This document shows positions 25,879-35,340 of a stretch of 64,000 nucleotides of DNA, piece after piece. The translations under genes were made by a program, and so were the position numbers. Numbering within the stretch: position 1 is the first letter of the stretch; each line of letters opens with the position of its first letter. The notes under the pieces are model-generated. The model searched no databases. It saw only the letters and a program-made list of their open reading frames with translations, and had not been told where the DNA came from. This stretch comes from Nitrososphaerota archaeon (GTDB lineage Archaea > Thermoproteota > Nitrososphaeria > Nitrososphaerales > JACPRH01): the NCBI GenBank assembly GCA_023379805.1, contig JAMCPI010000015.1:23816-87815 (forward strand), written 5' to 3'.

Positions 25879-26427
25879 TTACTTGTGAGCTACTCTCCTG
25901 TCTAAGACGAGGTATACGACTAGGTAGATGACTAGGAATAAGGTGACCCCATATGCTAGTAGAAGATGAGCATTTTTGGCGGCGAAAATGAAGCTCCAGC
26001 CTAGGTTGAAGAGCCAGAAGGGAATAGCCCATCTAAACGGCTCGTAGATGATAAGCCCAGTTATCCCTGTAACTAGCACCAAAGCAGGGATAACCCACTT
26101 TATCAGCAGAGCAGAGGAGGTGCGTGGACCCATAGATATGACTGGTCTATGCGTAAACAGGTTGAATATTGTGATAAACACGATTGATGAGAGTAGAGTT
26201 AGAACTGCCACTATGTGTGCCTCGAAGAGCACAACGGTAGGCAAAACCCCGACCGTCTCATTGAGGGGCTGCAGACTCTCTCTACCAGCCATTACTAAAC
26301 CGGTTAATACGACTAATACCAAACTTATGAACTTGACGAACCGATAGGCTGCATCAACTGAAGCGTAACGCTGAAACATCAAGATACCGGTGACACGCTT
26401 CCTCAGCAGCAACGCCAACTGTCGCAT
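25879..26427 (-). CDS. Four-helix membrane cytochrome b subunit
   Basis: A 182-residue integral membrane protein with four hydrophobic helices (about 32-48, 62-90, 108-127 and 150-175). Histidines inside or at the ends of helices (His71 in EAHIVAV and His154 in NAHLLLAY) are suitable axial ligands for heme b. It resembles the diheme cytochrome b subunits that link exported iron-sulfur oxidoreductases to quinones. An internal ATG (MFQRYASVD, residue 17) is an alternative start. It is the first gene of the cytochrome b - Tat ferredoxin - AOR operon. Confidence 0.7.
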   Translation of the reverse strand: MRQLALLLRKRVTGILMFQRYASVDAAYRFVKFISLVLVVLTGLVMAGRESLQPLNETVGVLPTVVLFEAHIVAVLTLLSSIVFITIFNLFTHRPVISMGPRTSSALLIKWVIPALVLVTGITGLIIYEPFRWAIPFWLFNLGWSFIFAAKNAHLLLAYGVTLFLVIYLVVYLVLDRRVAHK

Positions 26428-26495
26428 TGATAAAAGTATTCAACCTAAATCGCTACAACACAGATGCGCACTACCTTTTTTCAAATCGCGCTGTA

Positions 26496-26895
26496 TCAGG
26501 GCGAAACATGTTCGGGCTTTATCTTCAATATGACACGTTGCTCATCTAGTAGCCTATTCGGATACTTTTCTACTCCGAGATACTTGTGCGCGAGCTTGTC
26601 GATGTGCTCATCAGCACCTTCACGAATTTGCTCTACTACACGACCCCGAATAGTCACTTTGCGGTAAGGATTCTTCTGATCGGTGATATCGATTGCGACT
26701 CGGATCACGTGTCACGTTCCTCTGCTTCACCCTACCTACAGCCGTGTTAACTAGGATGAAATCCCCATCGTGGTCAACCCAGACCGGTGTTACCTGTGTT
26801 GAGCCGTCTGGCATAAGCGTGGCTAAATGACCGAAATTAACCCCTTCAATAATGTTAACGGCTAAATCGGTAAGTTTTGCGGTTACAAGATTCAT
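26496..26895 (-). pseudogene. Frameshifted PPOX-type (FMN/F420) oxidoreductase
   Basis: Two overlapping minus-strand frames together make one protein of about 130 residues of the pyridoxamine-phosphate-oxidase-like split-barrel family. The first frame starts at 26895 (MNLVTAKLTDLAVNIIEG) and runs through GRVKQRNVTRDP. The second continues from about 26704 with RVAIDITDQKNPYRKVTIRG and ends at 26496. The join at about 26698-26706 needs a one-base loss or two-base gain. Each half matches its proper part of an Rv1155-like flavin/F420-dependent reductase, so this is one gene broken by a single indel. It is either a recent pseudogene or a sequencing or assembly error. Confidence 0.75.
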
Positions 26896-26989
26896 TGATA
26901 CTCGCCTATCTTGAATTAGACGGCGAGAATCATATTTAGTATTAACTGCTAATGTGTGAAGACGTCTTTTTTGGTTAAAGGCTGGTTAA

Positions 26990-27511
26990 TTACTTCCACG
27001 CTAATTCTGTTACCAGTGGAATAGGTCTTGTTAAGCATTCAACTCCTGGGCAGCGTTGATCAGCCATTTCTTTGACACGCTGCATCAAGTCCTTGGACGC
27101 GTTGCCTTTAGCGGTAACCGTAAACTTGACATTCTCAATTATGTTCTCACTTGAGAGTCCCAGCTGCTTCGTGAGGTTCATCTGGTTCTCGGCGACGATT
27201 TTCAAAGAGGTTAGCTCGACGCCTAGTGAAGTGGCGGCTGCGACGAAGGTGGTGGCGTAGCAGGCAGCTAAACCATAGAGACAGTATTGTATCGGGTCAG
27301 GTGCACCACCCCATCCACCGGAAAAAGGTGGAAGTTCGCATCCAAGAGTCATCTGGCCTTTCTGGTACGCAAGTGTTGAACGAAACTGTGGTTTACCTTC
27401 CTCAAAGACCCACTCGCCCTCGATGCGCTTAGACTTCTTTGCGTCCTGCGGATTGCGCTTAACTTGGTTCACAAACTTCTGCATCTCAGCCTGATTCACG
27501 TTATTAGTCAA
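26990..27511 (-). CDS. OsmC-family protein
   Basis: A 173-residue OsmC/Ohr-fold protein. The family reduces organic hydroperoxides through two cysteines. Here Cys residues occur at the expected places: in the central helix (YGLAACYATTF) and later in QRCPGVECL. The domain is preceded by about 20 charged residues. The protein is cytosolic and the ATG start is at 27511. It is divergent from the inositol-phosphate synthase gene with only 99 bases between. The specific substrate is not predictable. Confidence 0.82.
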   Translation of the reverse strand: MTNNVNQAEMQKFVNQVKRNPQDAKKSKRIEGEWVFEEGKPQFRSTLAYQKGQMTLGCELPPFSGGWGGAPDPIQYCLYGLAACYATTFVAAATSLGVELTSLKIVAENQMNLTKQLGLSSENIIENVKFTVTAKGNASKDLMQRVKEMADQRCPGVECLTRPIPLVTELAWK

Positions 27512-27575
27512 AATCGCTCATGTATTAAGCCGTCGAGTAACTGTTAAGCTTTTTTGGAATCAGGCGGTCTAGGGT

Positions 27576-27586
27576 AAAGTATAAAG
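27576..27586 (+). promoter_or_regulatory. TATA box of the inositol-phosphate synthase gene
   Basis: AAAGTATAAAG lies 25-35 bases upstream of the ATG at 27611. A GGAGG ribosome-binding site at 27602-27606 is also present, so the transcript would carry a very short leader containing only that site. Confidence 0.5.
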
Positions 27587-27610
27587 CGGCTAGACTAAGA
27601 CGGAGGCTCG

Positions 27611-28675
27611 ATGCCTAAGAAGATTAGAGCGGCTCTTATGGGTATAGGAAACAGCGCCAGCATATTCGTCCAAGGCTTAGCGTATTATCGGAAAAAAGGT
27701 GAAGCACCGGGCCTTTGGCACCCAAACCTCGGAGGACAAAGTATTGAAAGCATCGAGATTGTAGAAGCCTTTGATGTTAATCCCACGAAAGTTGGACACG
27801 ATCTAGGAGAAGCAATCTTCGCTAAACCGAACACAGTCGGAAAATACGTTAACGTAGGAAAGACAGGTGTGACTGTGAGAAAGGGAACGCTGCTTGACCC
27901 GCTGCCAAAAGATGTTGCGGAGATGATTTCTGCAAAGGAAGGTAAGGGTGAAGACGTTGCCAAGGTGTTGAAAGCCAGCCGAGTAGATGTTGTTTTGAAT
28001 CTAATTCCTTCAGGCCTAGACAAGACGTCAAAAGCCTATGCCGATGCCGCGCTACAAGCAGGATGCTCCTTCATCAACTGCACACCATCACCAATTGCAC
28101 GGGACCCTGCCACCGCGGCGGCCTTCGCTAAGAAGGGGTTGCTGGTGGTCGGAGATGACCTGATGAGCCAGTTCGGAGGAACGGCTTTCCACAGAGGTAT
28201 CTTGGAGTTTATGGAAAGCAGAGGAATCAGGTCGGTGAAGAGCTATCAGCTCGATGTCGGAGGCGGAGCGGAGACGCTTAACACAGTTGATGAGCGCAAT
28301 AAGATGGTGAAAAGAGAAATCAAGACCTCGGCAATCGCTTCAGAGGTGCCTTACAACATGGAGATTGTGACCGGAACCACAGAGTATGTGGACTACATGG
28401 AGAACAATCGAACAAGCTACTACTGGATACTCGGAGAAGGTTTCCTAGGCGCCCCCATCAAGATGGACATCTACCTGAGGACAAGTGATGGCCCAAACGC
28501 CGCAAACATTCTCTTCGATGTAGTTAGGGCGGTACAGACAAGCCGAGAGAAGAAGCAGTACGGCGCACCTAATGAAATCTGCGGATACGGCTTCAAGAAA
28601 CCACCTGAAAAACTAAGGCTAGACAAAGCATACGAAAAATTCTCTAAAACATTCCTGAAAGCCAAACCAGCGTAG
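27611..28675 (+). CDS. ino1: myo-Inositol-1-phosphate synthase
   Basis: Converts glucose 6-phosphate to inositol 1-phosphate with NAD+, feeding archaeal phosphatidylinositol-type lipids and possibly compatible solutes. The 354-residue protein has the short archaeal layout: an N-terminal Rossmann motif MGIGNSASIFVQGL, the segment NLIPSGLDKTSKAYADAAL, the catalytic region GDDLMSQFGGTAFHRGILEF, and SYQLDVGGGAETLNT, with lysines in KREIK and PIKMDI at the active site. ATG with GGAGG five bases upstream. It is a single gene. Confidence 0.93.
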   Translation: MPKKIRAALMGIGNSASIFVQGLAYYRKKGEAPGLWHPNLGGQSIESIEIVEAFDVNPTKVGHDLGEAIFAKPNTVGKYVNVGKTGVTVRKGTLLDPLPKDVAEMISAKEGKGEDVAKVLKASRVDVVLNLIPSGLDKTSKAYADAALQAGCSFINCTPSPIARDPATAAAFAKKGLLVVGDDLMSQFGGTAFHRGILEFMESRGIRSVKSYQLDVGGGAETLNTVDERNKMVKREIKTSAIASEVPYNMEIVTGTTEYVDYMENNRTSYYWILGEGFLGAPIKMDIYLRTSDGPNAANILFDVVRAVQTSREKKQYGAPNEICGYGFKKPPEKLRLDKAYEKFSKTFLKAKPA

Positions 28676-28901
28676 CAGTACCCACACACAATCTCCGACA
28701 ATCCCCAATAAGCTTGGACAATCAACCAAGTATCTTCAAAGTAATGTGCAAACTAGGTGAATCCACATTCATTAATCCAAGATGAAACATATCCTGATTA
28801 GGGAGCAGCGAAACCAGAAACAAGTTATTTGCTTATGTTTGCACAATAATCGTTTTACGTAAATTGTAGACATGCAGGGTAAATAGAATGAGACCCCAGA
28901 T

Positions 28902-29129
28902 ATGTTACGTGAGAACATGCAAAGAAGCGAGCTAAGTGGCATGAAAACTGGACTAGAACACTTGAAGAACCATATTGACTATCCTGCGACCAAAAGTGAC
29001 ATCATAACAGCATGCAACAACCTCTCTGATGTCCCCAAGGCAGATAAGGACTGGTTCGAGAAAAATCTGCCTGACCGCACCTACAAGAACGCCGAAGAGG
29101 TTCTAACAGCAGTCATTAAAAGCATCTAG
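28902..29129 (+). CDS. DUF2795 small protein
   Basis: A 75-residue acidic-basic helical protein with the DUF2795 pattern LKNHIDYPATKSDIITAC...WFEKNLPDRTYKNAEEVL. The family is common in bacteria and archaea and has no proven role. It has no membrane helix or signal. In-frame ATGs at 28902, 28917 and 28941 are all possible starts; the family core begins after the last. It is a single gene between long intergenic stretches. Confidence 0.68.
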   Translation: MLRENMQRSELSGMKTGLEHLKNHIDYPATKSDIITACNNLSDVPKADKDWFEKNLPDRTYKNAEEVLTAVIKSI

Positions 29130-29672
29130 AGTAAAAAAAGCTCGTTTGGAGAGATTCAAAGCTCCCACCATCCCCTCTTTCTTTTTCTTTCCAATAAAGG
29201 GAAGAAGAAAATCCGTTCTCGGTAAGTAATCAGCAACCTAAAGAATCACTATTTACTCACATACCTGAGGGTCTATATAGCGATGAAATGTGCGTAGAAA
29301 AGCAGCTTTTTTTCTGCCTGATCTGCATTTGTAGAAGTACTCTAGTGTGCAGGAGTTGCTGGATTGCAGCAATAGGGCTTGCAAGACTATCTGCAGATAC
29401 TTTTGCTTCGAAAATATGTCAGAATTGTAAATCCCGCCAGCTTGTGAGTCGTTTACTGTATGGGATTATGTAAGTTGACGTAAGGCTGGACAGGTGGGAT
29501 ATCTTCGCGGGTTTGTTGCCGCGGTCGGCGATAATGACGATTGGTCTATTGAGGCGTATTTTGGCTACAGGTTGTTAGGGCTTCGTTAAGGCTGTGGGTG
29601 TCGGATTAATGCCTCAATCTTTAAAGCGGTTAGTATTGTCGGAATATTTGGCGCTTAGCTGGGTGATGTGTA
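29130..29672. other. 543-bp intergenic region with a possible decayed zinc-ribbon gene
   Basis: The first part contains T-rich stretches (about 29171-29190) suitable for terminating the DUF2795 transcript. The middle holds the candidate relic described at 29416-29589. The last 70 bases include a TATA-like CTTTAAAGC (about 29620) and GGGTGAT just upstream of the TlpA-like gene at 29673. Apart from the relic I see no other gene. Confidence 0.4.
29416..29589 (+). pseudogene. Possible relic of a small zinc-ribbon protein
   Basis: One frame reads CQNCKSRQLVSRLLYGIM and stops. After a frame change, a second frame reads QVGYLRGFVAAVGDNDDW and ends GYRLLGLR. Joined, they resemble the small CxxC zinc-ribbon proteins of form C-x2-C-S/R...YG...GG-x-V...D-x-DW...GYR, but the second Cys pair is replaced. 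This may be a decayed gene or a coincidence. Confidence 0.25.
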
Positions 29673-30254
29673 ATGGCTGAACTGAAGCATGTCTTTGTGT
29701 TGGGGATGGTTGCAGTGCTGGCTGCTGTATTGGTTTACTTTGTTCTTGCTCCTTACGCTGAGCAACCAGTCTCTGCTTGTAACTTTAGTGAGCCTCCTGC
29801 TGATCTGAATCTACCTAAGGTTTCTCCGGAGCTTCAGAACGGTATGCAAGCCCCACTCTTCAACGCTACCGATATTGATGGCGGAAAGGTGGTGTTGAGC
29901 AGTTTTAGGGGGCAGGTTGTTGTAGTTAACTTCATGGGTACATGGTGTCAAGCCTGTGTTTGGGAGGCCGGTCGACTAGTTGGCGTTTACAACACATATA
30001 GCAACCGCGGTCTCAAAATGCTGTCCATTAGTGTTGAGCCGGACAATTCGACTGCAAAAGTTAGGGAGTTCAGGTCTAAGTATTGCACCGGATGGCAGTT
30101 TATTCTTGATAACAAGGGGCTTGTAACGCTTTACAAGGCAGAGAACCTGCCAACAACTTACGTCATCGACCGGTCAGGATACATAGTATACGGGCATGTC
30201 GGGATAATCGACACCCAAGAGTTGTCAAGCGAGATTAATCGGCTGCTAAACTAA
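29673..30254 (+). CDS. TlpA/ResA-like membrane-anchored thioredoxin
   Basis: A 193-residue thiol-disulfide oxidoreductase facing outside the membrane. A membrane anchor (about 8-27) is followed by a TlpA-like thioredoxin fold: VVVVNFMGTWCQACVWEA with the active-site CQAC at 92-95 and the cis-proline region NLPTTYVID. Proteins of this class keep apocytochrome CxxCH cysteines reduced before heme attachment or reduce other exported disulfides. With three multiheme cytochromes encoded in this window, a maturation role is plausible but inferred. The ATG follows GGGTGAT. It is a single gene. Confidence 0.87.
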   Translation: MAELKHVFVLGMVAVLAAVLVYFVLAPYAEQPVSACNFSEPPADLNLPKVSPELQNGMQAPLFNATDIDGGKVVLSSFRGQVVVVNFMGTWCQACVWEAGRLVGVYNTYSNRGLKMLSISVEPDNSTAKVREFRSKYCTGWQFILDNKGLVTLYKAENLPTTYVIDRSGYIVYGHVGIIDTQELSSEINRLLN

Positions 30255-30352
30255 CTATCAACCAGTTAGGCGAGTGACTTTTCCCGTAAGAGGCTCTGCT
30301 AGTTCAGGTTACGCGTTTCTTATCTGTCGGTTTTTGGTAGATTGGTTTTCTA

Positions 30353-30586
30353 TTAGACTTTGGTTTCGCTCATTACCTTCTCGGCGGCTCGTGTTATCAC
30401 GTAGGTTTTGATTAGTGATGTGCCTGTTGAGAGCATCAGGAAGCCGATGACTGTTGAGAGAAGCGATGCTACTACAGCGTAGTTCGGTGGGCTGATGAGG
30501 GTTATTGCTGCTAGGAAGAAGTAGAGCGCAATCGCTATTAGAATCATTCCGATAAAGAGTACAATGCTTGAGTAGCGGCTTGTCAT
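30353..30586 (-). CDS. Small two-helix membrane protein, end of MoxR operon
   Basis: A 77-residue protein with two hydrophobic helices (about 8-30 and 36-58) and a basic/acidic tail (TRAAEKVMSETKV). I do not recognise the family. It starts 9 bases after the stop of the upstream membrane protein gene, so it is the last gene of the DUF4129-DUF4350-MoxR-DUF58 operon and probably a small subunit of that membrane assembly. Confidence 0.55.
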   Translation of the reverse strand: MTSRYSSIVLFIGMILIAIALYFFLAAITLISPPNYAVVASLLSTVIGFLMLSTGTSLIKTYVITRAAEKVMSETKV

Positions 30587-30595
30587 TCTAACTGA

Positions 30596-31618
30596 CTAAC
30601 CTCCCCAAAGAAGGCTAATGAAATAACGTATTAGGTTTTCTACTTGAAGCATCTTTGAATCAATATAGTGAGTTGCGGCTGAAAATATTTTGAGAAGCGC
30701 CTCCTCATCTAATCCCTTGGGCACAATGCTTGATGCTAAGCCGCTTCTCTCCGCCATCATGCTGGGTGTCGGTCCGAAGAGCATCAACAGTAACGACGCT
30801 AAAACCGCGCATGCGATTATCCAGCGTTGAGACGGTGACTTCAACTGAATTGGGCTTCCAATCTTTCGTCTTAAGAACCGTTTCTCAAGCCCCTGCTTCT
30901 CGTAGTTGTACTCCTCGATCAGCATCTGACGCGCTCCTGCGCTGTCGAGCGAGTAGTAGAGTATAGCCGGTTCCAGAAACTCCCTGATTATCCAGAGCAG
31001 AACGCCTGCGGCGGCTGTTGCGAGTAACACGAAGCCGATTCTCGTCTGCAGGTAGAGCCTTACGAGATCAGCAAGCGGGTAAGGCAAGACTGTAGACTCT
31101 GATTGAGCTAAGCCGGCTACTAGCGAGGTGGCTGCTACTAGCGCAACCGCTGCGGCTACTGGGAGCACCCAGCTAAGCGATACGCTCAGAATCTTTAGGT
31201 GAAACGGTCCAGTGCTTGAGATTATGGGTTTGCGTCCAGCTACTGTTTGAGCGGTTCTTCCGTAGTTGAAGCTAATCATCAGCAGAAAAATCGATATTAA
31301 CAAGATAAGCGGCTCGGTGGTCAGGGTGTGCGGTAACAGGGTAATTATGAAGTAGGATGCACCCAGGGTGAGCATATTCAATGTAGGTCGGAACATCGCG
31401 ATCGAAACGAGCGCTATGATTAGGGCTGCGGCACCGATGAGTCTGATGATTAGGTCGTACGGTATGAGGTTGAATGGTGGCGGAATGCCTGCTACGCTTA
31501 ATGGGGCTGTGCTGTATATTGCTATTGAATAAGTGGCTTGAACCATTAAGGCTGGGAGAGTCAGAAACAGGTAAGTGGCTCCCTCTCTTGTTAGGAACAT
31601 TGCGGCTCTGCTATCCAA
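30596..31618 (-). CDS. Multi-helix membrane protein of the MoxR/DUF58 operon
   Basis: A 340-residue integral membrane protein with about seven or eight hydrophobic helices and two amphipathic loops. A charged cytoplasmic segment lies near residues 230-262 (YNYEKQGLEKRFLRRK). I do not recognise a named family. Its ATG lies 2 bases after the DUF58 gene's stop, so translation is coupled. In related clusters such a protein forms the membrane scaffold for the ATPase and vWA components; that is inference from position. Confidence 0.65.
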   Translation of the reverse strand: MDSRAAMFLTREGATYLFLTLPALMVQATYSIAIYSTAPLSVAGIPPPFNLIPYDLIIRLIGAAALIIALVSIAMFRPTLNMLTLGASYFIITLLPHTLTTEPLILLISIFLLMISFNYGRTAQTVAGRKPIISSTGPFHLKILSVSLSWVLPVAAAVALVAATSLVAGLAQSESTVLPYPLADLVRLYLQTRIGFVLLATAAAGVLLWIIREFLEPAILYYSLDSAGARQMLIEEYNYEKQGLEKRFLRRKIGSPIQLKSPSQRWIIACAVLASLLLMLFGPTPSMMAERSGLASSIVPKGLDEEALLKIFSAATHYIDSKMLQVENLIRYFISLLWGG

Positions 31619-31620
31619 CT

Positions 31621-32949
31621 TTACGACCCTCCCCGGCGCCTAAGCTCCTCTACCTGTGTCAAAAGTCCCGGAATGAGATCTTCAGGGCCGACGTGGAATA
31701 TTGGGATACCCATCTTCTCGATGGCTCGAATACTCTCTCCTCGCTCCTTCCAAGAGTGCGACGCATGAATGCGGTATGCGATCCGATCAACTCCGGTTAG
31801 GTCTCCGATTTCGAATAGAGGACTATAAGGTGAAATTACTACCACTTCATGCCTCATCGCTTTTAAGGTTCGGAACTGGTCGATTATGCTGCTCATTTCC
31901 CCCTCGAGATCAGAAACTATGAAGAATAACCCTCTTCCACGTATGCCGCCCTTAACTACCGCTTCACGGATAGCTTTGGGAAACCCTGCTTTTGATTCGC
32001 TTTGAGGCTCTACTGAGCTTAAAGCAGCCATCAGCCGGTGAAGCTGCAGTCTTCCTCTTGAAAGAGGTTTAATTTGTGTGTCAACGCCGTTGTAAACAGT
32101 TAGCCCGATGAAGTCGCCTCTCTTGCTGAGATAGTTGAGAAGCGTGGCTACTGCTCGCGCCGAATAGTCGAGTTTTGTCTGCCCTCTCAACCCGAATATC
32201 ATACTCTTAGACGCGTCGATTATCGTCATTACATGGAGATGCGTTTCAGCTAATGTTTCTCTCACCATCAGCTTGTTTGCTCTGGCGGAGGCGTTCCACT
32301 CAATTTTACGATACTCGTCAGATGGATTGTATTCACGAAGATCGGCAAACTCGAAGCCTTCTCCTTTCCGTCTTGACGTCAAAGCTCCCGCGTAGGATGA
32401 AAGCGCGGTGGCTGTGATGTGCGTCAGCACCTGCTGCGTCTTGGGTCGAACATGTATCTCTGTCTTCAACGGCATGTTCACCTCATAGTAGAAGAGAGCT
32501 GCGAGATCTCTAATCATTACATGTAGATTGTCGAAGTGGTGTTTTCCGATTGAGGTTGGTTTTACTCTGTAGCGTAGAGATGTTTCACCGTGGCCTGGAA
32601 CGGTCAACATAGCTGAATTGGAGCCCAAGGTTAACCGGAATGTCGATGGGTAGTAGTCAATGACCTCGACGCTTGAGAGCTGCATAAAGGATGGGTTCCG
32701 AACCCTGAGGTCAACATCTACGTCATCGTCCTCCGAAACTCTTGCATCTACGATGCGGTTGAACTTGAGTCCACCTACAACCTTGGTGTTTATCTCAAGA
32801 GTTAGCTTCGTCACGTAGACATACAGGAAGAGGCCTAACCCCGTGAAGGTTAAGAGCGGTGCTCCTTCGCTTTTGACGTAGAGTGATAGAGCCACGAATA
32901 TGGCTGCGATGATGATGAGGCCCCTTCCACGCTGCGTGAGCTTGAACAT
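31621..32949 (-). CDS. DUF58 protein (vWA-like, MoxR-associated)
   Basis: A 442-residue membrane-anchored protein. Two N-terminal helices (about 10-25 and 30-48) precede a beta-rich region and the DUF58 signature GEGFEFADLREYNPSDEYRK followed by IEWNASARANKLMVRE. A vWA-like fold with a metal-site motif DASKSM then follows (around residue 245). DUF58/vWA proteins work with MoxR AAA+ ATPases in assembling or activating metal- or surface-linked complexes. The gene is 11 bases after moxR in the same operon. Confidence 0.85.
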   Translation of the reverse strand: MFKLTQRGRGLIIIAAIFVALSLYVKSEGAPLLTFTGLGLFLYVYVTKLTLEINTKVVGGLKFNRIVDARVSEDDDVDVDLRVRNPSFMQLSSVEVIDYYPSTFRLTLGSNSAMLTVPGHGETSLRYRVKPTSIGKHHFDNLHVMIRDLAALFYYEVNMPLKTEIHVRPKTQQVLTHITATALSSYAGALTSRRKGEGFEFADLREYNPSDEYRKIEWNASARANKLMVRETLAETHLHVMTIIDASKSMIFGLRGQTKLDYSARAVATLLNYLSKRGDFIGLTVYNGVDTQIKPLSRGRLQLHRLMAALSSVEPQSESKAGFPKAIREAVVKGGIRGRGLFFIVSDLEGEMSSIIDQFRTLKAMRHEVVVISPYSPLFEIGDLTGVDRIAYRIHASHSWKERGESIRAIEKMGIPIFHVGPEDLIPGLLTQVEELRRRGGS

Positions 32950-32960
32950 CTGATAGGAAC

Positions 32961-33917
32961 CTACGGGGACTTTATCCGTGTCAATATCTCTTTGATTACG
33001 TCCAGTGAAGATATCCCGTCTAACTCCGCCTCAGGCTTCAGAATTATTCGGTGGTTCAGCACCTGCGGCGCAACTCGTTTCACATCGTCAGGAATAACGT
33101 ATCCTCTTCCATCCATCAGGGCGAGGGCGCTTGCAGACATGAAGAGAGATATGGCTGCTCGTGGACTTCCCCCTATTCTGACATTCTGGTGTTTTCTCGT
33201 CTCCTCGATTATATCGATGATGTAGTTCTTCACAGTGTCGTCAATGTGTGTTTCAAGCAGGTGGTCAAAGACCCAAGTTATGGCGTCACCCTTGGTGACA
33301 GGCTTGATGCTCCAGTCTCTGATTTGCTGTAGGTTGGAGATTATCTTCAGGGTCTCATCATGGCTTGGGTAATCCACTTTTACCTTCATCAGAAACCGGT
33401 CGAGCTGAGCCTCAGGCAGGGGATAGGTGCCTTCGAACTCTATAGGGTTCTGTGTTGCAATTACCATGAATGGGCTTGGCAGCGGCAAAGTGTTGCCTCC
33501 TATCGTTACCTGCTTCTCCTGCATCGCCTCTAGAAGCGCGGACTGGGTCTTAGGGCTGGCTCTGTTAATCTCGTCAGCCAAGACTATGTTGGCAAAGATA
33601 GGGCCCTTTCTCAGCTTGAAGTCTGATGCTTGCTGATCGTAAACATAGGTTCCGATGATATCAGCTGGGAGGAGGTCTGGTGTAAACTGGATGCGGCTGA
33701 ACTCTAGGTTAATTGAGTTCGCTATGGCCTTGGCGATCGTGGTCTTTGCAACACCAGGTACTCCTTCGAGGATGACGTGTCCTCCCGCGAGGAGGCTTGC
33801 GAATATCATTCGAATGACCTCCTCGTCACCCACGACCACCTTCTGGACTTCACTGAGGGTCTCAGCGAAGATTTCTCTAGTCTTAATCGCGTTATCTTTT
33901 CCTGAGCCTGTACTCAA
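32961..33917 (-). CDS. MoxR-type AAA+ ATPase
   Basis: A 318-residue MoxR-family chaperone ATPase. Walker A is [10 protein letters not shown] (around 57-66); the Walker B/sensor region is [21 protein letters not shown]; the MoxR hallmark [22 protein letters not shown] is split across the sensor 1 loop. The C-terminal lid domain is helical. It precedes DUF58 by 11 bases and overlaps the DUF4350 gene by 26 bases. Such pairs usually mature enzymes or envelope structures; the client here is unknown. Confidence 0.93.
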   Translation of the reverse strand: MSTGSGKDNAIKTREIFAETLSEVQKVVVGDEEVIRMIFASLLAGGHVILEGVPGVAKTTIAKAIANSINLEFSRIQFTPDLLPADIIGTYVYDQQASDFKLRKGPIFANIVLADEINRASPKTQSALLEAMQEKQVTIGGNTLPLPSPFMVIATQNPIEFEGTYPLPEAQLDRFLMKVKVDYPSHDETLKIISNLQQIRDWSIKPVTKGDAITWVFDHLLETHIDDTVKNYIIDIIEETRKHQNVRIGGSPRAAISLFMSASALALMDGRGYVIPDDVKRVAPQVLNHRIILKPEAELDGISSLDVIKEILTRIKSP

Positions 33918-35340
33918 TCCCTCTCACTTCTTCTCCTTCGGACTCAACGAGGTATGTTCCCATAGCTTTTAGAACTTTATCTGTGTCTGCAGTGATTTGG
34001 CTGAACTTACGTTTCCAGCTTAAAACAGGTGGCAAAAAGAATCTCCTGCGTCCCTCCGCCTTGTCCCGTATCTTGCTGAGATCTCTAGCTATCTTCACTA
34101 GTCGCTGCTGGTTATCCCATCCGATCCGGTCGCTGATATTCCCGTCTGTGTTGTCGAAGCCGATCTGTTCAAGAAGGACTCCAAATTCCCGGTTCACCAA
34201 GTCATCAAGTACATAGTAAAGCTTCGCTAACGTATCTAGGTAGAATCTTCCGTTCGTCTTCATATCCGCTATAGCTGTTCTGGATGAGTTCTCAATCAGC
34301 CTGCTCGACTCAATAACCGGTACCTTCGGCGTATCGTTGCCGATAGGTTGTCGTCCCATCCACCGCTTCAACCCAAAGTATGTTCCTACTAGCGTTGAAA
34401 CGCCGATTGTCAGAAGCAGCGGAACTGATGCGGATGTCAGAAACGAATCATAGGACTGGTTGAAGGTCTCCAGATACGATGTTAAGAAGACCGCTACGAG
34501 CATTCCTATGGGCGGTATACTGAACGGAAGCGCTGCACCGATTTTTTCATAGTGTGAGTTATCGATAAGAATGGTTGTTTTACGGTTTCCCTGAGTCAGG
34601 CTTTCAATCACGTTTGCCGCCAATTTTTGTTCATCATTGGCTTCAGTTGAGTTGAGAACGGCGTTGATGAAGATACCTGAATCGGAGAAGATGATGCTCT
34701 TCGTCACACCGTTTCGGTTGACGGATTCAGCTACAACTCTGGCGCCGACTCTGCTGTTATCCGCATCGTAACTGTGCACTCCAGTGTAGCCTATGGGTTT
34801 CGCGCTGTAGATTGCATCCGTATTTCCAGATGATATTATCGGGGATGCGACATTGATATGTATCTTATGTGTGCCGTTAAGCTGGACTGCGGCATACATC
34901 ACTCTATTGTCTTGAAACGGTGAGTCGGGGTCGGAGATGGGTTTTCCCGTAATTGCGATACCAAACATCTTGGAGAGAAATACGTTGTTAGTTTGGTTGC
35001 CTTCAGCAATCAGCAGAGAAAGATCGTTTGACTGCATCTTCGACTCTATAAGCGTCTGTTCACGATCGGTAAGCGCCGAGTCGGAACCCATGAGCACGTA
35101 GAGCGCCTTACCCTTGACCTTCGTCAGGTCGTTAATAGTTGAATTGGCATAAATTACGTGGTAACCCATCTTCCTCGCCTCTGTCACGAAGAAAGAAGTT
35201 CCACCCCAGCCTGTGTTTAACGGTCTAACCGCCGATCCTGAGCCGAACTGATCCTGAGCTGCAAGCTGAATCGGAGGCGCGTAGATCGCTGCTACTATCG
35301 CCACAATTATCAAAAGCTCTGAGAACTGTCTGAACTTCAT
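33892..35340 (-). CDS. DUF4350-type membrane protein of the MoxR operon
   Basis: A 482-residue protein with an N-terminal signal or anchor (about 8-28), a large extracytoplasmic domain and further membrane helices near residues 263-285 and 300-325. The extracytoplasmic domain has the DUF4350-like pattern: a G(W)GGTSFF start, then [20 protein letters not shown] and [10 protein letters not shown]. The C-terminal 150 residues are cytoplasmic and helical. It overlaps the DUF4129 gene by 4 bases and moxR by 26. DUF4350 proteins accompany MoxR/DUF58/DUF4129 clusters widely. Confidence 0.72.
   Translation of the reverse strand: MKFRQFSELLIIVAIVAAIYAPPIQLAAQDQFGSGSAVRPLNTGWGGTSFFVTEARKMGYHVIYANSTINDLTKVKGKALYVLMGSDSALTDREQTLIESKMQSNDLSLLIAEGNQTNNVFLSKMFGIAITGKPISDPDSPFQDNRVMYAAVQLNGTHKIHINVASPIISSGNTDAIYSAKPIGYTGVHSYDADNSRVGARVVAESVNRNGVTKSIIFSDSGIFINAVLNSTEANDEQKLAANVIESLTQGNRKTTILIDNSHYEKIGAALPFSIPPIGMLVAVFLTSYLETFNQSYDSFLTSASVPLLLTIGVSTLVGTYFGLKRWMGRQPIGNDTPKVPVIESSRLIENSSRTAIADMKTNGRFYLDTLAKLYYVLDDLVNREFGVLLEQIGFDNTDGNISDRIGWDNQQRLVKIARDLSKIRDKAEGRRRFFLPPVLSWKRKFSQITADTDKVLKAMGTYLVESEGEEVRGIEYRLRKR

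Noticed and set aside
26496..26708. Separate 70-residue protein
   Set aside because: Its sequence continues the split-barrel domain of the neighbouring frame, so it is the second half of one broken gene.
29479..29589. LAGLIDADG-like motif (YLRGF)
   Set aside because: Only one weak match over a few residues, no second motif and no catalytic acid in place; more like a decayed zinc-ribbon.
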